Translations under genes and position numbers: made by a program
Part shown: in pieces, positions 14,904-20,889 of the stretch
How the letters are laid out: each line of letters opens with the position of its first letter
Position numbering within the stretch: the stretch's first letter is position 1
The notes under the pieces: generated by a model
Databases searched by the model: none
The model's input: the letters and a program-made list of their open reading frames with translations, nothing else
Told to the model about the DNA's origin: nothing
Assembly: GCA_002344525.1 (NCBI GenBank)
Contig: DDTJ01000025.1
Coordinates: 8,385 to 29,273 of the forward strand
Reading direction: 5' to 3'
DNA length: 20,889 nucleotides
Source of the DNA: Akkermansiaceae bacterium UBA2367
GTDB taxonomy: Bacteria > Verrucomicrobiota > Verrucomicrobiia > Verrucomicrobiales > DEV007

Positions 14904-15881
14904 ATGCCCTTCCGCTCCTCCCCTCTCCTGCACAGCCGTCGGCAATTCCTCTACGGATTCGGAAGCTCGACGGCCGGACTGCTCCTCGGCGCTTGCAAGA
15001 CCGTCCCGGCGGGGCCGTCTCCGGCCTCGTCCACGACCCTCCGCCAGCCGCGCCTCCCTTGGCCCGTCGTCTTCAAAGGCGAGGCGAAATTCCACCGCCT
15101 CTGCGAACAGGCCCGCAAAGAGAACTGGGCCTCCCTGCCCATCGGCAAGCGCAACGCCACCGTCGGCAGGGCGCTCTGCGGCACCCCCTACGGCAACTAC
15201 ACCCTCGAGATCGACGACAAGATCGAGTCGCCTTCCGTCAATTTCGACATGCTCGACTGCTGGACCTTCTACGAGGCCTCCCTCGCCTTCGCCCGCATGA
15301 TCAAGTGCTCGTCCTCGCTCTGGACCCGCGAGGCCTTCCTCCACTACATCGAGCTGGAGCGCTACCGCGACGGGCGCTGCACCGGCAGCTACCTCAGCCG
15401 CATGCACCACCTTGAGGAGGTCTTCGCCGACAACGAACGGCGCGGGCTCGGGACGAACGTCACCCGCTCCCTCGGTGGCCTGCCGGTGCGGCGGAACATC
15501 AAGGAGATGCAAGCGGCGTGGAAGAGCTACCGCTACCTCCGCAACGACACCTCCCTCATTCCCGAAATGGCCAAGATCGAGGCCCGCGTTTCGACTCTGC
15601 CCGTGACCTACATCCCCACTTCCAAAGTCGCCGGGATCGAATCGCGCCTCGAAGACGGCGACGTGATCGCCGTGGCCACGAACTGGCACACCAGCTACAC
15701 CTCGCACGTCGGCTTGGCCTTGCGCGACGGGGCCACCTGCCGCTACATGCACGCCACCTCGTCCCGCAGCAAAGGCCGCTGCTGCGTCGTCGACACCCGC
15801 ATCTCAAGCTATCTGCGGGAGAAAAGCACCAACATGGGCATCATCGTCTTCCGCCCCGGGGAAGCGCCAGTGCTGGGGTGA
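14904..15881 (+). CDS. DUF1460 (amidase-like) Tat-exported lipoprotein
   Basis: A 325-residue protein started at the ATG at 14904 because a twin-arginine motif (SRRQFL, residues 11-16) and a lipobox (LLGAC, Cys31) follow it. The upstream extension to 14763 runs against the antitoxin promoter. The body matches DUF1460, a papain-like (NlpC/P60-related) family linked to N-acetylmuramoyl-L-alanine amidase activity: LDCWTFYEA carries the probable catalytic Cys119, and TSHVGLAL carries the probable His268. It would be anchored to a membrane and act on the cell wall. A Tat signal together with a lipobox is uncommon but known. It is 33 bases upstream of galE and may share a transcript with it. Confidence 0.85.
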   Translation: MPFRSSPLLHSRRQFLYGFGSSTAGLLLGACKTVPAGPSPASSTTLRQPRLPWPVVFKGEAKFHRLCEQARKENWASLPIGKRNATVGRALCGTPYGNYTLEIDDKIESPSVNFDMLDCWTFYEASLAFARMIKCSSSLWTREAFLHYIELERYRDGRCTGSYLSRMHHLEEVFADNERRGLGTNVTRSLGGLPVRRNIKEMQAAWKSYRYLRNDTSLIPEMAKIEARVSTLPVTYIPTSKVAGIESRLEDGDVIAVATNWHTSYTSHVGLALRDGATCRYMHATSSRSKGRCCVVDTRISSYLREKSTNMGIIVFRPGEAPVLG

Positions 15882-15914
15882 AAGCCGGAACGGCGGCTCG
15901 TTTCACATCGTCCT

Positions 15915-16889
15915 ATGAAAGTCCTCGTCACCGGCGGAGCCGGATACATCGGAAGCGTGGCCGTCGATGCCCTCCTCGCGGCGGGCCACGAAGTCGCCGT
16001 GCTCGACAACCTCTACCAAGGCCATCGCGCGGCGGTGAACCCGCAAACCGCCTTCTTCGAGACCGATCTCGCCGACAAGGCCGCCGTGGACCGGGTGCTC
16101 GCCGAGGTCTCGCCCGACTCCATCATGCACTTCGCCGCCTACACCCTCGTGGGCGAGTCGGTGGAAACCCCCTTCAAATACCTCGGCGAGAGCGTGGCGA
16201 ACGCCGTGAACCTCATCTCCTCGGCCGTCGACCACGGCGTGGAGCGCTTCATCTTCTCCTCCACCGCGAACCTCTTCGACGAGCCGGAGCGCATGCCCAT
16301 CGCCGCCGACGAGCGCATCGTCCCCGGCAGCCCCTACGGCGAGTCGAAATTCTTCATCGAGCGCATCCTCTATTGGGCGCACCGGACCAAGGGACTCCGC
16401 TACGCCTGCCTGCGCTACTTCAACGCCGCCGGATGCACCGCGACGAAGGGCGAGGACCACGATCCCGAGACGCATTTGATCCCCCTCGTCATCCAAGTCG
16501 CGCTGGGGCAGCGGCCCTCCATCAAAATCTTCGGCGACGACTACCCGACGCCCGACGGCACCTGCGTGCGCGACTACATCCATGTCGAGGATATCGCCTC
16601 CGCCCACCTCCTCGCCCTCGACGCCCTGCGCGAGCGCGAAGTGCTCCACTACAACCTCGGCAATGGCAGCGGCTTCAGCGTGAAGGAGGTCGTCGAAACC
16701 GTCCGCGCCGTGAGCGGGCGGGAGATTCCCGCCGAGGCCACGCCGCGCCGCGCCGGAGACCCCGCCATCCTCATCGCCGACAGCACCCGCATCCGCGAGG
16801 AGCTCGGCTGGACGCCGAAGCACGCCGACCTGCGCTCCATCGTGCAAAGCGCGTGGGATTGGCATCTGGCGCATCCCGAGGGATACTGA
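15915..16889 (+). CDS. galE: UDP-glucose 4-epimerase
   Basis: A 324-residue short-chain dehydrogenase-type epimerase that interconverts UDP-glucose and UDP-galactose with tightly bound NAD. The NAD motif GGAGYIG is at residues 7-13, the IMHFAAYTLVGES motif follows, the catalytic YxxxK is Tyr141/Lys145 (SPYGESK), and RYFNAAGC and the GTCVRDYIHVEDIA stretch are in place. Length and motif order are normal for GalE. The nearby SSTAN Ser/Thr position is where the family carries its catalytic Ser or Thr. Substrate range (UDP-GlcNAc as well) cannot be told. It may be co-transcribed with the DUF1460 gene; no terminator follows before the hairpin repeat at 16939. Confidence 0.95.
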   Translation: MKVLVTGGAGYIGSVAVDALLAAGHEVAVLDNLYQGHRAAVNPQTAFFETDLADKAAVDRVLAEVSPDSIMHFAAYTLVGESVETPFKYLGESVANAVNLISSAVDHGVERFIFSSTANLFDEPERMPIAADERIVPGSPYGESKFFIERILYWAHRTKGLRYACLRYFNAAGCTATKGEDHDPETHLIPLVIQVALGQRPSIKIFGDDYPTPDGTCVRDYIHVEDIASAHLLALDALREREVLHYNLGNGSGFSVKEVVETVRAVSGREIPAEATPRRAGDPAILIADSTRIREELGWTPKHADLRSIVQSAWDWHLAHPEGY

Positions 16890-16938
16890 CCGGGAGAGGG
16901 CTTTCCAAATCCTGTGGCCGGTGCTGGCAGTAGAAATC

Positions 16939-17010
16939 TGTAGCCGAGGTCATTGACCTCGGTCGGGCGTCGTTTGGACGTCCGATCCGACCTCAGTGAG
17001 GTCGGCTACA
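16939..17010. repeat. Paired-hairpin intergenic repeat
   Basis: Two hairpins, CCGAGGTCA-T-TGACCTCGG (16944-16962) and CCGACCTCA-G-TGAGGTCGG (16987-17005), are bounded by TGTAGCC (16939-16945) and GGCTACA (17004-17010), so the whole block is also one large inverted repeat. A GGACGTCC palindrome lies in the middle (16976-16983). It resembles a TGTAGCCGAGGTC repeat I recall from Verrucomicrobiota genomes, but only one copy is here. Confidence 0.7.
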
Positions 17011-17090
17011 GCGCTGGCGCGTTTTTCTACGTCACTTGCCACTGTTGAATCCACCCCAAGGAAAAATCGCCTTTTCCGTTAAATTTTTCT

Positions 17091-17117
17091 GGTAATGAGA
17101 CGCATTATCATTAAAAT
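17091..17117 (+). promoter_or_regulatory. Fur-box-like operator overlapping the AraC gene promoter
   Basis: GGTAATGAGACGCATTATC (17091-17109) matches the 19-base Fur consensus at 15 positions. It sits directly before a -10-like TAAAAT (17112-17117), and the AraC-family gene starts at 17126, so a bound repressor would block RNA polymerase. The surrounding AT-rich patch (17056-17117) stands out in a GC-rich window. This points to iron control but is only a sequence match. Confidence 0.6.
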
Positions 17118-17125
17118 GCCGAACC

Positions 17126-17995
17126 ATGATCAAAAGCACCCCTTTCGGAAGCCCGCTCTTCGGCGATTGGAACAGCTCCGTACTCTGGGCGCTCCAGCTC
17201 TCGACCGAAGAGGGTCGGGCGGGCAGCCAGACCCTCCTGCCTCCGGGCCAAGTGATCATGCTGATCCCCGTCTCCGCTCCGCTCCGCTGGCGGGAAGGCG
17301 AAACCCAACGACGGACGGAACCCGGCTCGGTCGTGATCGTCGACACCCGCGAGGCGAAGGTCGTCTGCGAAGCCGGACCGGGGACGGACGCGGTGCTGCT
17401 GGGAATGCGCCACAGCTCCCTGACCTCGCTGCTCGAACCTTTCCGCCCCGGACTCGCTTCAGGGGTTCGCGAACTGGTCTACGGACCGGCCACCCGCGCG
17501 GAGGTCGAGGCGCGGCCCGAGATCCTCGGCCAAGTCGTCCCCGCCCTGCGGCAGCCGCCCGTCTCCGGCGCGGCGCGCGCTTTCTGGTATGAGAGCCAGT
17601 TCAAGGCCCTGCTCTCGCTGCTCTGCTTCGTGCCCGCCCGCGGGGAGGGCGAGTTCTTCTGCTCGCGCCAGAAGCGGCTCGCCCGCGTGCGCGTGACGCG
17701 GACCAAGGCGCGGCTCGAAGCTCGGCTCGACGAGGCCTTCGACCTGAACCGCCTCGCCGCCGAGGTGGGTTGCAGCGCGAGCTACCTCAGCCGCACCTTC
17801 TCGGCGACCACGGGCATGACGATCACCCAATACCTGCGCAAGCGCCGCGTCGAAAAGGCGGCCGAGCTCCTCGTCACGGGACGCTACAACGTCAGCGAAG
17901 CCGCCGTCGAAGTCGGCTACCAGAGCCTCAGCCATTTCAGCAAGGCCTTCCAGCAGGTGAAAGGCTGCCTGCCCTCGAAATACGAAGCGGCTTGA
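17126..17995 (+). CDS. AraC-family transcriptional regulator, PchR-like
   Basis: A 289-residue regulator. The C-terminal 100 residues carry the paired HTH of the AraC family: LNRLAAEVGCSASYLSRTF is the first helix-turn-helix and VSEAAVEVGYQSLSHFSKAF the second. The first 180 residues are an effector-binding or dimerisation domain of unknown ligand. The short basic stretch FFCSRQKRLARVRVTRTKA between them resembles the linker of PchR-type regulators that respond to siderophores or iron. A Fur-like site lies just upstream, which agrees with that reading. Its target is unknown: no siderophore or TonB receptor gene is in the window. No Shine-Dalgarno sequence is seen, and the -10 ends eight bases before the ATG. 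Confidence 0.88.
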   Translation: MIKSTPFGSPLFGDWNSSVLWALQLSTEEGRAGSQTLLPPGQVIMLIPVSAPLRWREGETQRRTEPGSVVIVDTREAKVVCEAGPGTDAVLLGMRHSSLTSLLEPFRPGLASGVRELVYGPATRAEVEARPEILGQVVPALRQPPVSGAARAFWYESQFKALLSLLCFVPARGEGEFFCSRQKRLARVRVTRTKARLEARLDEAFDLNRLAAEVGCSASYLSRTFSATTGMTITQYLRKRRVEKAAELLVTGRYNVSEAAVEVGYQSLSHFSKAFQQVKGCLPSKYEAA

Positions 17996-18053
17996 GGCGG
18001 CGGTCGTGGTGTCGCGAATCACGGGCCGATGCCCCTTGCGCCGCGAAAAGCCG

Positions 18054-18083
18054 TTGCCTTCCGGCCCCGCCCGCCGCTATCAT
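18054..18083 (+). promoter_or_regulatory. Candidate promoter of the Rpn-like nuclease gene
   Basis: TTGCCT (18054-18059) and TATCAT (18078-18083) are 18 bases apart. The expected start point, about seven bases past the -10, falls on the GTG start codon at 18090, so the transcript would be leaderless. The -35 is imperfect and the spacer very GC-rich, so this is moderate support only. Confidence 0.45.
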
Positions 18084-18089
18084 GCGCTC

Positions 18090-18989
18090 GTGGACACCGA
18101 CCACATCTTCCACGAGCTCTTCCGCGACCATCCCGAATGGCTGCGCGAACTCACCGGACTGCCCCTGCCGCCGGGGTGCCGAGGGTCGTCACGCGTCTTG
18201 AAGCATCTTGAGATCCGCTGCGACCTCCTCCTCGAACCGGCCGACCCCGCCGATCCCTGCTACCTCGTCGAATTCCAGCTCTACCACGACCACTCCATCT
18301 TCAACCGCGTCGAACTGGCCCGCCAGCTCCTCTGGAAGCTCCTCAACCCAAGCCGGGACTGCCGACGACGCGACTTCCGCCCCCGCGAGGTCAGGACCGT
18401 CGTGATCTTCGGCTCGCGCTCGGAACTGCCCTCCAGCCACGGGGGCTGCCCGCCCACGAGCCTGCTGTTCATCGACGAATTGCTTGAGTCGCTGGAGACC
18501 CGGCGTCCGGACTCGCCCCTGCTCGCGGCGCTCGCGCCTTTGCGCTCCCCATTGCCCGAGCTTGAAAAGAAGGCGGCGGAGCATTATGATCGCATCAGGC
18601 TCTGCGCCGATCTGCCGGGAGAGGACCGCGAGGCCCTCGGGGAGATTTTCCGCAACCTGCTGCTGCAACGCTTCAAGACCAAAACCTACGAGGAACTCCG
18701 ACAGATGATCGCCGAACTGACACCCCTGCACAAGACCCGGGCCGGTAGAGACCTGATCCGCGAAGGCATTCAGAAGGGCCGGGAAGAGGGCCGCGAAGAA
18801 GGCCGCGAAGAGGGCATCGAGAGGGGCCAGCGGGCCGACATCCTCGATGCCTTGGAGATCCGCTTCGGAGCGGTGCCGGAAGGGATGAGGGAGTCGGTGG
18901 AAGCGGCGAGCGGTCAGGAGCGTCTGCGTGAGTTGTTCCGTGCGGCGATCACGTCGGCGACATTGGAGGAGTTCGCGCGGGACCTTTGA
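18090..18989 (+). CDS. Rpn/DUF2887-like PD-(D/E)XK nuclease
   Basis: A 299-residue protein started at the GTG at 18090, where the family's N terminus begins (DTDHIFHELFRDHPEWLREL). The nuclease core follows: RCDLLLEP with Asp45 and YLVEFQLYHD with Glu61 and Gln63, a D...ExQ version of the PD-(D/E)XK site. The C-terminal third is helical and carries a Gly-Arg-Glu-Glu repeat, KGREEGREEGREEGIERGQ (about 229-247), encoded by three tandem 12-base units (18777-18812), common in this family. Rpn proteins in E. coli promote RecA-independent recombination and are regarded as transposase-like. Whether this one cuts DNA is untested. It stands alone, 94 bases after the AraC gene. Confidence 0.87.
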   Translation: MDTDHIFHELFRDHPEWLRELTGLPLPPGCRGSSRVLKHLEIRCDLLLEPADPADPCYLVEFQLYHDHSIFNRVELARQLLWKLLNPSRDCRRRDFRPREVRTVVIFGSRSELPSSHGGCPPTSLLFIDELLESLETRRPDSPLLAALAPLRSPLPELEKKAAEHYDRIRLCADLPGEDREALGEIFRNLLLQRFKTKTYEELRQMIAELTPLHKTRAGRDLIREGIQKGREEGREEGREEGIERGQRADILDALEIRFGAVPEGMRESVEAASGQERLRELFRAAITSATLEEFARDL

Positions 18990-18991
18990 AA

Positions 18992-19039
18992 AGCCACCGG
19001 GGCGATGCCCCGGGCTGGTATGGGTCGGGCCGTTGGCCC
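18992..19039. repeat. Double hairpin downstream of the nuclease gene
   Basis: CCGGGGC-GAT-GCCCCGG (18997-19013) and GGGCC-GTT-GGCCC (19027-19039) follow the stop codon of the nuclease gene, with an outer AGCC/GGCT extension on the first (18992-19016). No T-run follows, so Rho-independent termination is doubtful. The block matches a dispersed GC-rich repeat style I recall from PVC bacteria. The rest of the gap to 19133 shows nothing else. Confidence 0.6.
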
Positions 19040-19133
19040 TTCTCGCGGGGGCGGCGGGCGGTCACCGGGACCGCTGATTGGCGCCGGTCTTTCGACTGGG
19101 ACGATGCGGCGGGCGGGGCCGATGCTTCGGATT

Positions 19134-20889
19134 TCACCTCCCTTCGATCTTCACGTCCGGACGGGCTTGGCGGAAGGCGTCGAGGCCTTCGGCGGTCACG
19201 GGGGATTGGCGGCCGAGCACGACCGTCCGGAGCGATTCGAGCGGGATCAGCGAGGCGAGGGTGGCGTCGTCGAAGCGGGTGTCCATCCCGACGGTTGAGT
19301 CAACTCCCGCTTGGGTAATTTTGGAGCCTTGCAAGGCGGCGAGACGCGACTCCGGCAACCGGACGCGCCGCAAAGCCAGCTTCGTGAGGGAGGGCAGCCC
19401 CGCCAGTTGCTGGATCTGGGGTTCCGTCAACTCCAGGTCGAGGAGTTGGATGGACTCCAAGGATTTCAGGTCGGCCAAGCTTCTCGAAGCTCCTTCGCTC
19501 AGGGGGCCATTCCCGTTGATCGACAGCGTTCGCAGGGCCTTGAGTCGGCCCAGCTCCACGGACTCGGCCAGTTGGTCCGCATTTAGATAGAGGCTTCCGA
19601 GTTCCGGCAAGCCCGCCAAGGCTTCGAGAAACGCTTTGTCCACGCTGCCGCTGAGAAACAACACCCGGACCCGGCGCATTTTCAGGATCGCGGGCAGCGC
19701 CTCCCCATCCACGCCGGGCAGGCCGGACAAGTGCAGCGTCTCCAATGTTTTCAAGGGTGCCAAGTGCAGGATGCCGGCGCTGGTGAGCTTGGAACAGCCG
19801 CCCAAATCGAGCCAGGTCAAGTCTTCCAAAGCCGCCACATGGAGCAGGCCTTCGTCCGTGAGGTTCTTGTTGTTGACGAGTCGAAGCCCCCTCAACGCGG
19901 GCAGGCTTCGCAGCACGGATAGCGATGGCCCCGAGAGCGTGGTGTTTTGCAAGGTCAACTCCTCCAGCCTCTTGAGGCCCGCAAGGCTCCGCATGTCCTC
20001 CTCGGAGAGGGGCGTGGGCGGGTTCAGTGACGAGGATTCGAGGCGCAGCTCCAGCACGTCGAAGGAGCCTTTGGGCAGATCCTCCAGCGCCTTCACCTCG
20101 CGGCGGGGTTCGCGGCTGCTTTCGACGACGGCGACGCCGCCCTTGCCGAGGATCATCTCCGCCGCCGCGCGGTCGTCGGGCGCGCGGGAGGCCTTGCCCG
20201 CCGGAGCACTGGTCGGCGCGGGAGGCACGAAGACGATGCGAAAGCCGTAGTTGCGCCTTTGATCCGGCACGTCTGCCACACGGTAGGAGGAACGCAAAAA
20301 GCCGCGATCATTGCCGTAGATCGCGACCTCGCCGAAGTCGAACGACGCGCCGCGCAGCACGCGCACATCTTTTTTGTCGTTCATCCAATCCTCCACCCAT
20401 TCCATCGCATTGCCACCCATGTCGTAGAGACCGGCTTTGTTCGGCTCGAAGCTCATCACCGGAGCGGTCGTCGGCCAGCCGTCGTCGTAGTCTTCCAGAT
20501 AGATCGCCCCCTCGTGCGGGGCCTTGGCCTTGCGGCTTTCGTCGCTGTAGTTGCCCGCGCCTTTCGGGGGAGACCATGTTTTCCCTCCCCATGGATATGC
20601 CTCTTGGTCTTTGAAGACCGTCGCGGGCGTGGTGTCCTTCCCCCACTTCTCGTCGCGCCCGATGCCCACGGCGACGCTCCACTCCCGGTCGGTCGGCAGC
20701 CGGTAGGTGCGGCCTTCCTTCTGGCTTAGCCATTCGCAGAACTTCTGCGCGTCCCCCCATCTCACATGGATGACGGGGTGCTCGCCTTGGCGCTCGATGA
20801 TCTCGTAGCCGTCGACGGTCTGGTTCTTCCAAGCATTGGGGATGCCGGGGGTCTCCTCCGCGAAAGCGGCGTAGTCCTGATAGCGCGTC
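19134..20889 (-). CDS. SUMF1-like domain fused to leucine-rich repeats (5' part cut by window end)
   Basis: An open reading frame of 584 residues that runs off the window at 20889, so the true N terminus is missing. The first 220 residues are a sulfatase-modifying-factor-like domain: TRYQDYAAFAEE, HPVIHVRWGDAQKFCEWLSQ, GRTYRLPTDREW, YDMGGNAMEWVEDW and RVLRGASF then FRIVF. The Cys residues that a real formylglycine-generating enzyme uses near the RGGS motif are absent, so this is probably a binding or scaffold version. After a Pro/Ala linker and the AAEMILGKGG segment, the last 300 residues are leucine-rich repeats (LEELTLQNTTLS, LTWLDLGGCSKLT, LETLHLSG, LGSLYLNAD and so on), which usually bind protein. 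I recall the AAE...LGKGG plus LRR layout from PVC kinases and SUMF1 proteins. Location is unknown. Confidence 0.88.
   Translation of the reverse strand, partial: TRYQDYAAFAEETPGIPNAWKNQTVDGYEIIERQGEHPVIHVRWGDAQKFCEWLSQKEGRTYRLPTDREWSVAVGIGRDEKWGKDTTPATVFKDQEAYPWGGKTWSPPKGAGNYSDESRKAKAPHEGAIYLEDYDDGWPTTAPVMSFEPNKAGLYDMGGNAMEWVEDWMNDKKDVRVLRGASFDFGEVAIYGNDRGFLRSSYRVADVPDQRRNYGFRIVFVPPAPTSAPAGKASRAPDDRAAAEMILGKGGVAVVESSREPRREVKALEDLPKGSFDVLELRLESSSLNPPTPLSEEDMRSLAGLKRLEELTLQNTTLSGPSLSVLRSLPALRGLRLVNNKNLTDEGLLHVAALEDLTWLDLGGCSKLTSAGILHLAPLKTLETLHLSGLPGVDGEALPAILKMRRVRVLFLSGSVDKAFLEALAGLPELGSLYLNADQLAESVELGRLKALRTLSINGNGPLSEGASRSLADLKSLESIQLLDLELTEPQIQQLAGLPSLTKLALRRVRLPESRLAALQGSKITQAGVDSTVGMDTRFDDATLASLIPLESLRTVVLGRQSPVTAEGLDAFRQARPDVKIEGR

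Noticed and set aside
16939..17010. CRISPR-like repeats in the hairpin-rich gaps (also 8226-8339 and 18992-19039)
   Set aside because: The units are not spaced by unique, equal-length spacers, differ in sequence, and no cas gene is present.
17060..17077. GGAAAA/TTTTCC inverted repeat as a terminator for galE
   Set aside because: The stem is only six A/T-rich pairs, sits 170 bases from the galE stop and has no clean T-run directly after it.
20763..20765. GTG at 20765 as the start of the SUMF1-LRR protein
   Set aside because: The frame stays open to the window end and the upstream residues (TRYQDYAAFAEET and EHPVIHV) are conserved parts of the domain, so the gene simply runs off the window.

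Overview
The window looks like chromosomal DNA of a high-GC member of the Verrucomicrobiota, or less likely another PVC lineage. The case rests on the family mix: a PSCyt1/DUF1549/DUF1553 cytochrome protein followed by a Tat-exported DUF1501 protein, a sulfatase-modifying-factor-like domain fused to leucine-rich repeats, a TorF-type porin, Tat-exported Gfo/Idh/MocA and DUF1460 proteins, and many short GC-rich hairpin repeats between genes. Few genes have a Shine-Dalgarno sequence, and several have a -10-like hexamer only 6 to 8 bases before the start codon, so leaderless transcripts may be common here. The assignment comes from recall of protein families, not from a database search.

Layout. 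47-1983 (minus): two overlapping genes for exported proteins of unknown function, one beta-propeller-like and one with a C-terminal Ig-like motif. 2280-6951 (minus): a possible operon of a Tat-exported oxidoreductase, an MCE/MlaD-type anchored protein, a small membrane-anchored protein, type III pantothenate kinase (coaX) and a ROK sugar kinase. 6952-7400 has no gene but holds a 100-base imperfect palindrome. 7401-8210 (plus): TorF-type porin. 8226-8376: three hairpins and a terminator serving rpsT (8418-8690, minus). 8898-14100 (plus): the large cytochrome/DUF1549/DUF1553 protein and its DUF1501 partner, separated by a pyrimidine/purine-biased inverted repeat. 14109-14776 (minus): a VapBC-type toxin-antitoxin pair with a near-consensus promoter and a palindromic operator candidate. 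14904-16889 (plus): a DUF1460 lipoprotein and galE. 16939-17010: a paired-hairpin repeat. 17126-17995 (plus): an AraC regulator with a 15/19 match to the Fur box just upstream. 18090-18989 (plus): an Rpn/DUF2887-like nuclease. 19134-20889 (minus): the SUMF1-LRR protein, cut by the window end.

Most of the window is ordinary for this group. The points most worth a second look are a ROK kinase that has lost all four zinc ligands together, a pantothenate kinase whose first phosphate-binding motif reads NNNNT instead of DxGNT, the Fur-like site over the AraC promoter, the apparently leaderless self-repressed toxin-antitoxin promoter, and several intergenic palindrome families. I found no tRNA, CRISPR array, insertion sequence or phage gene.
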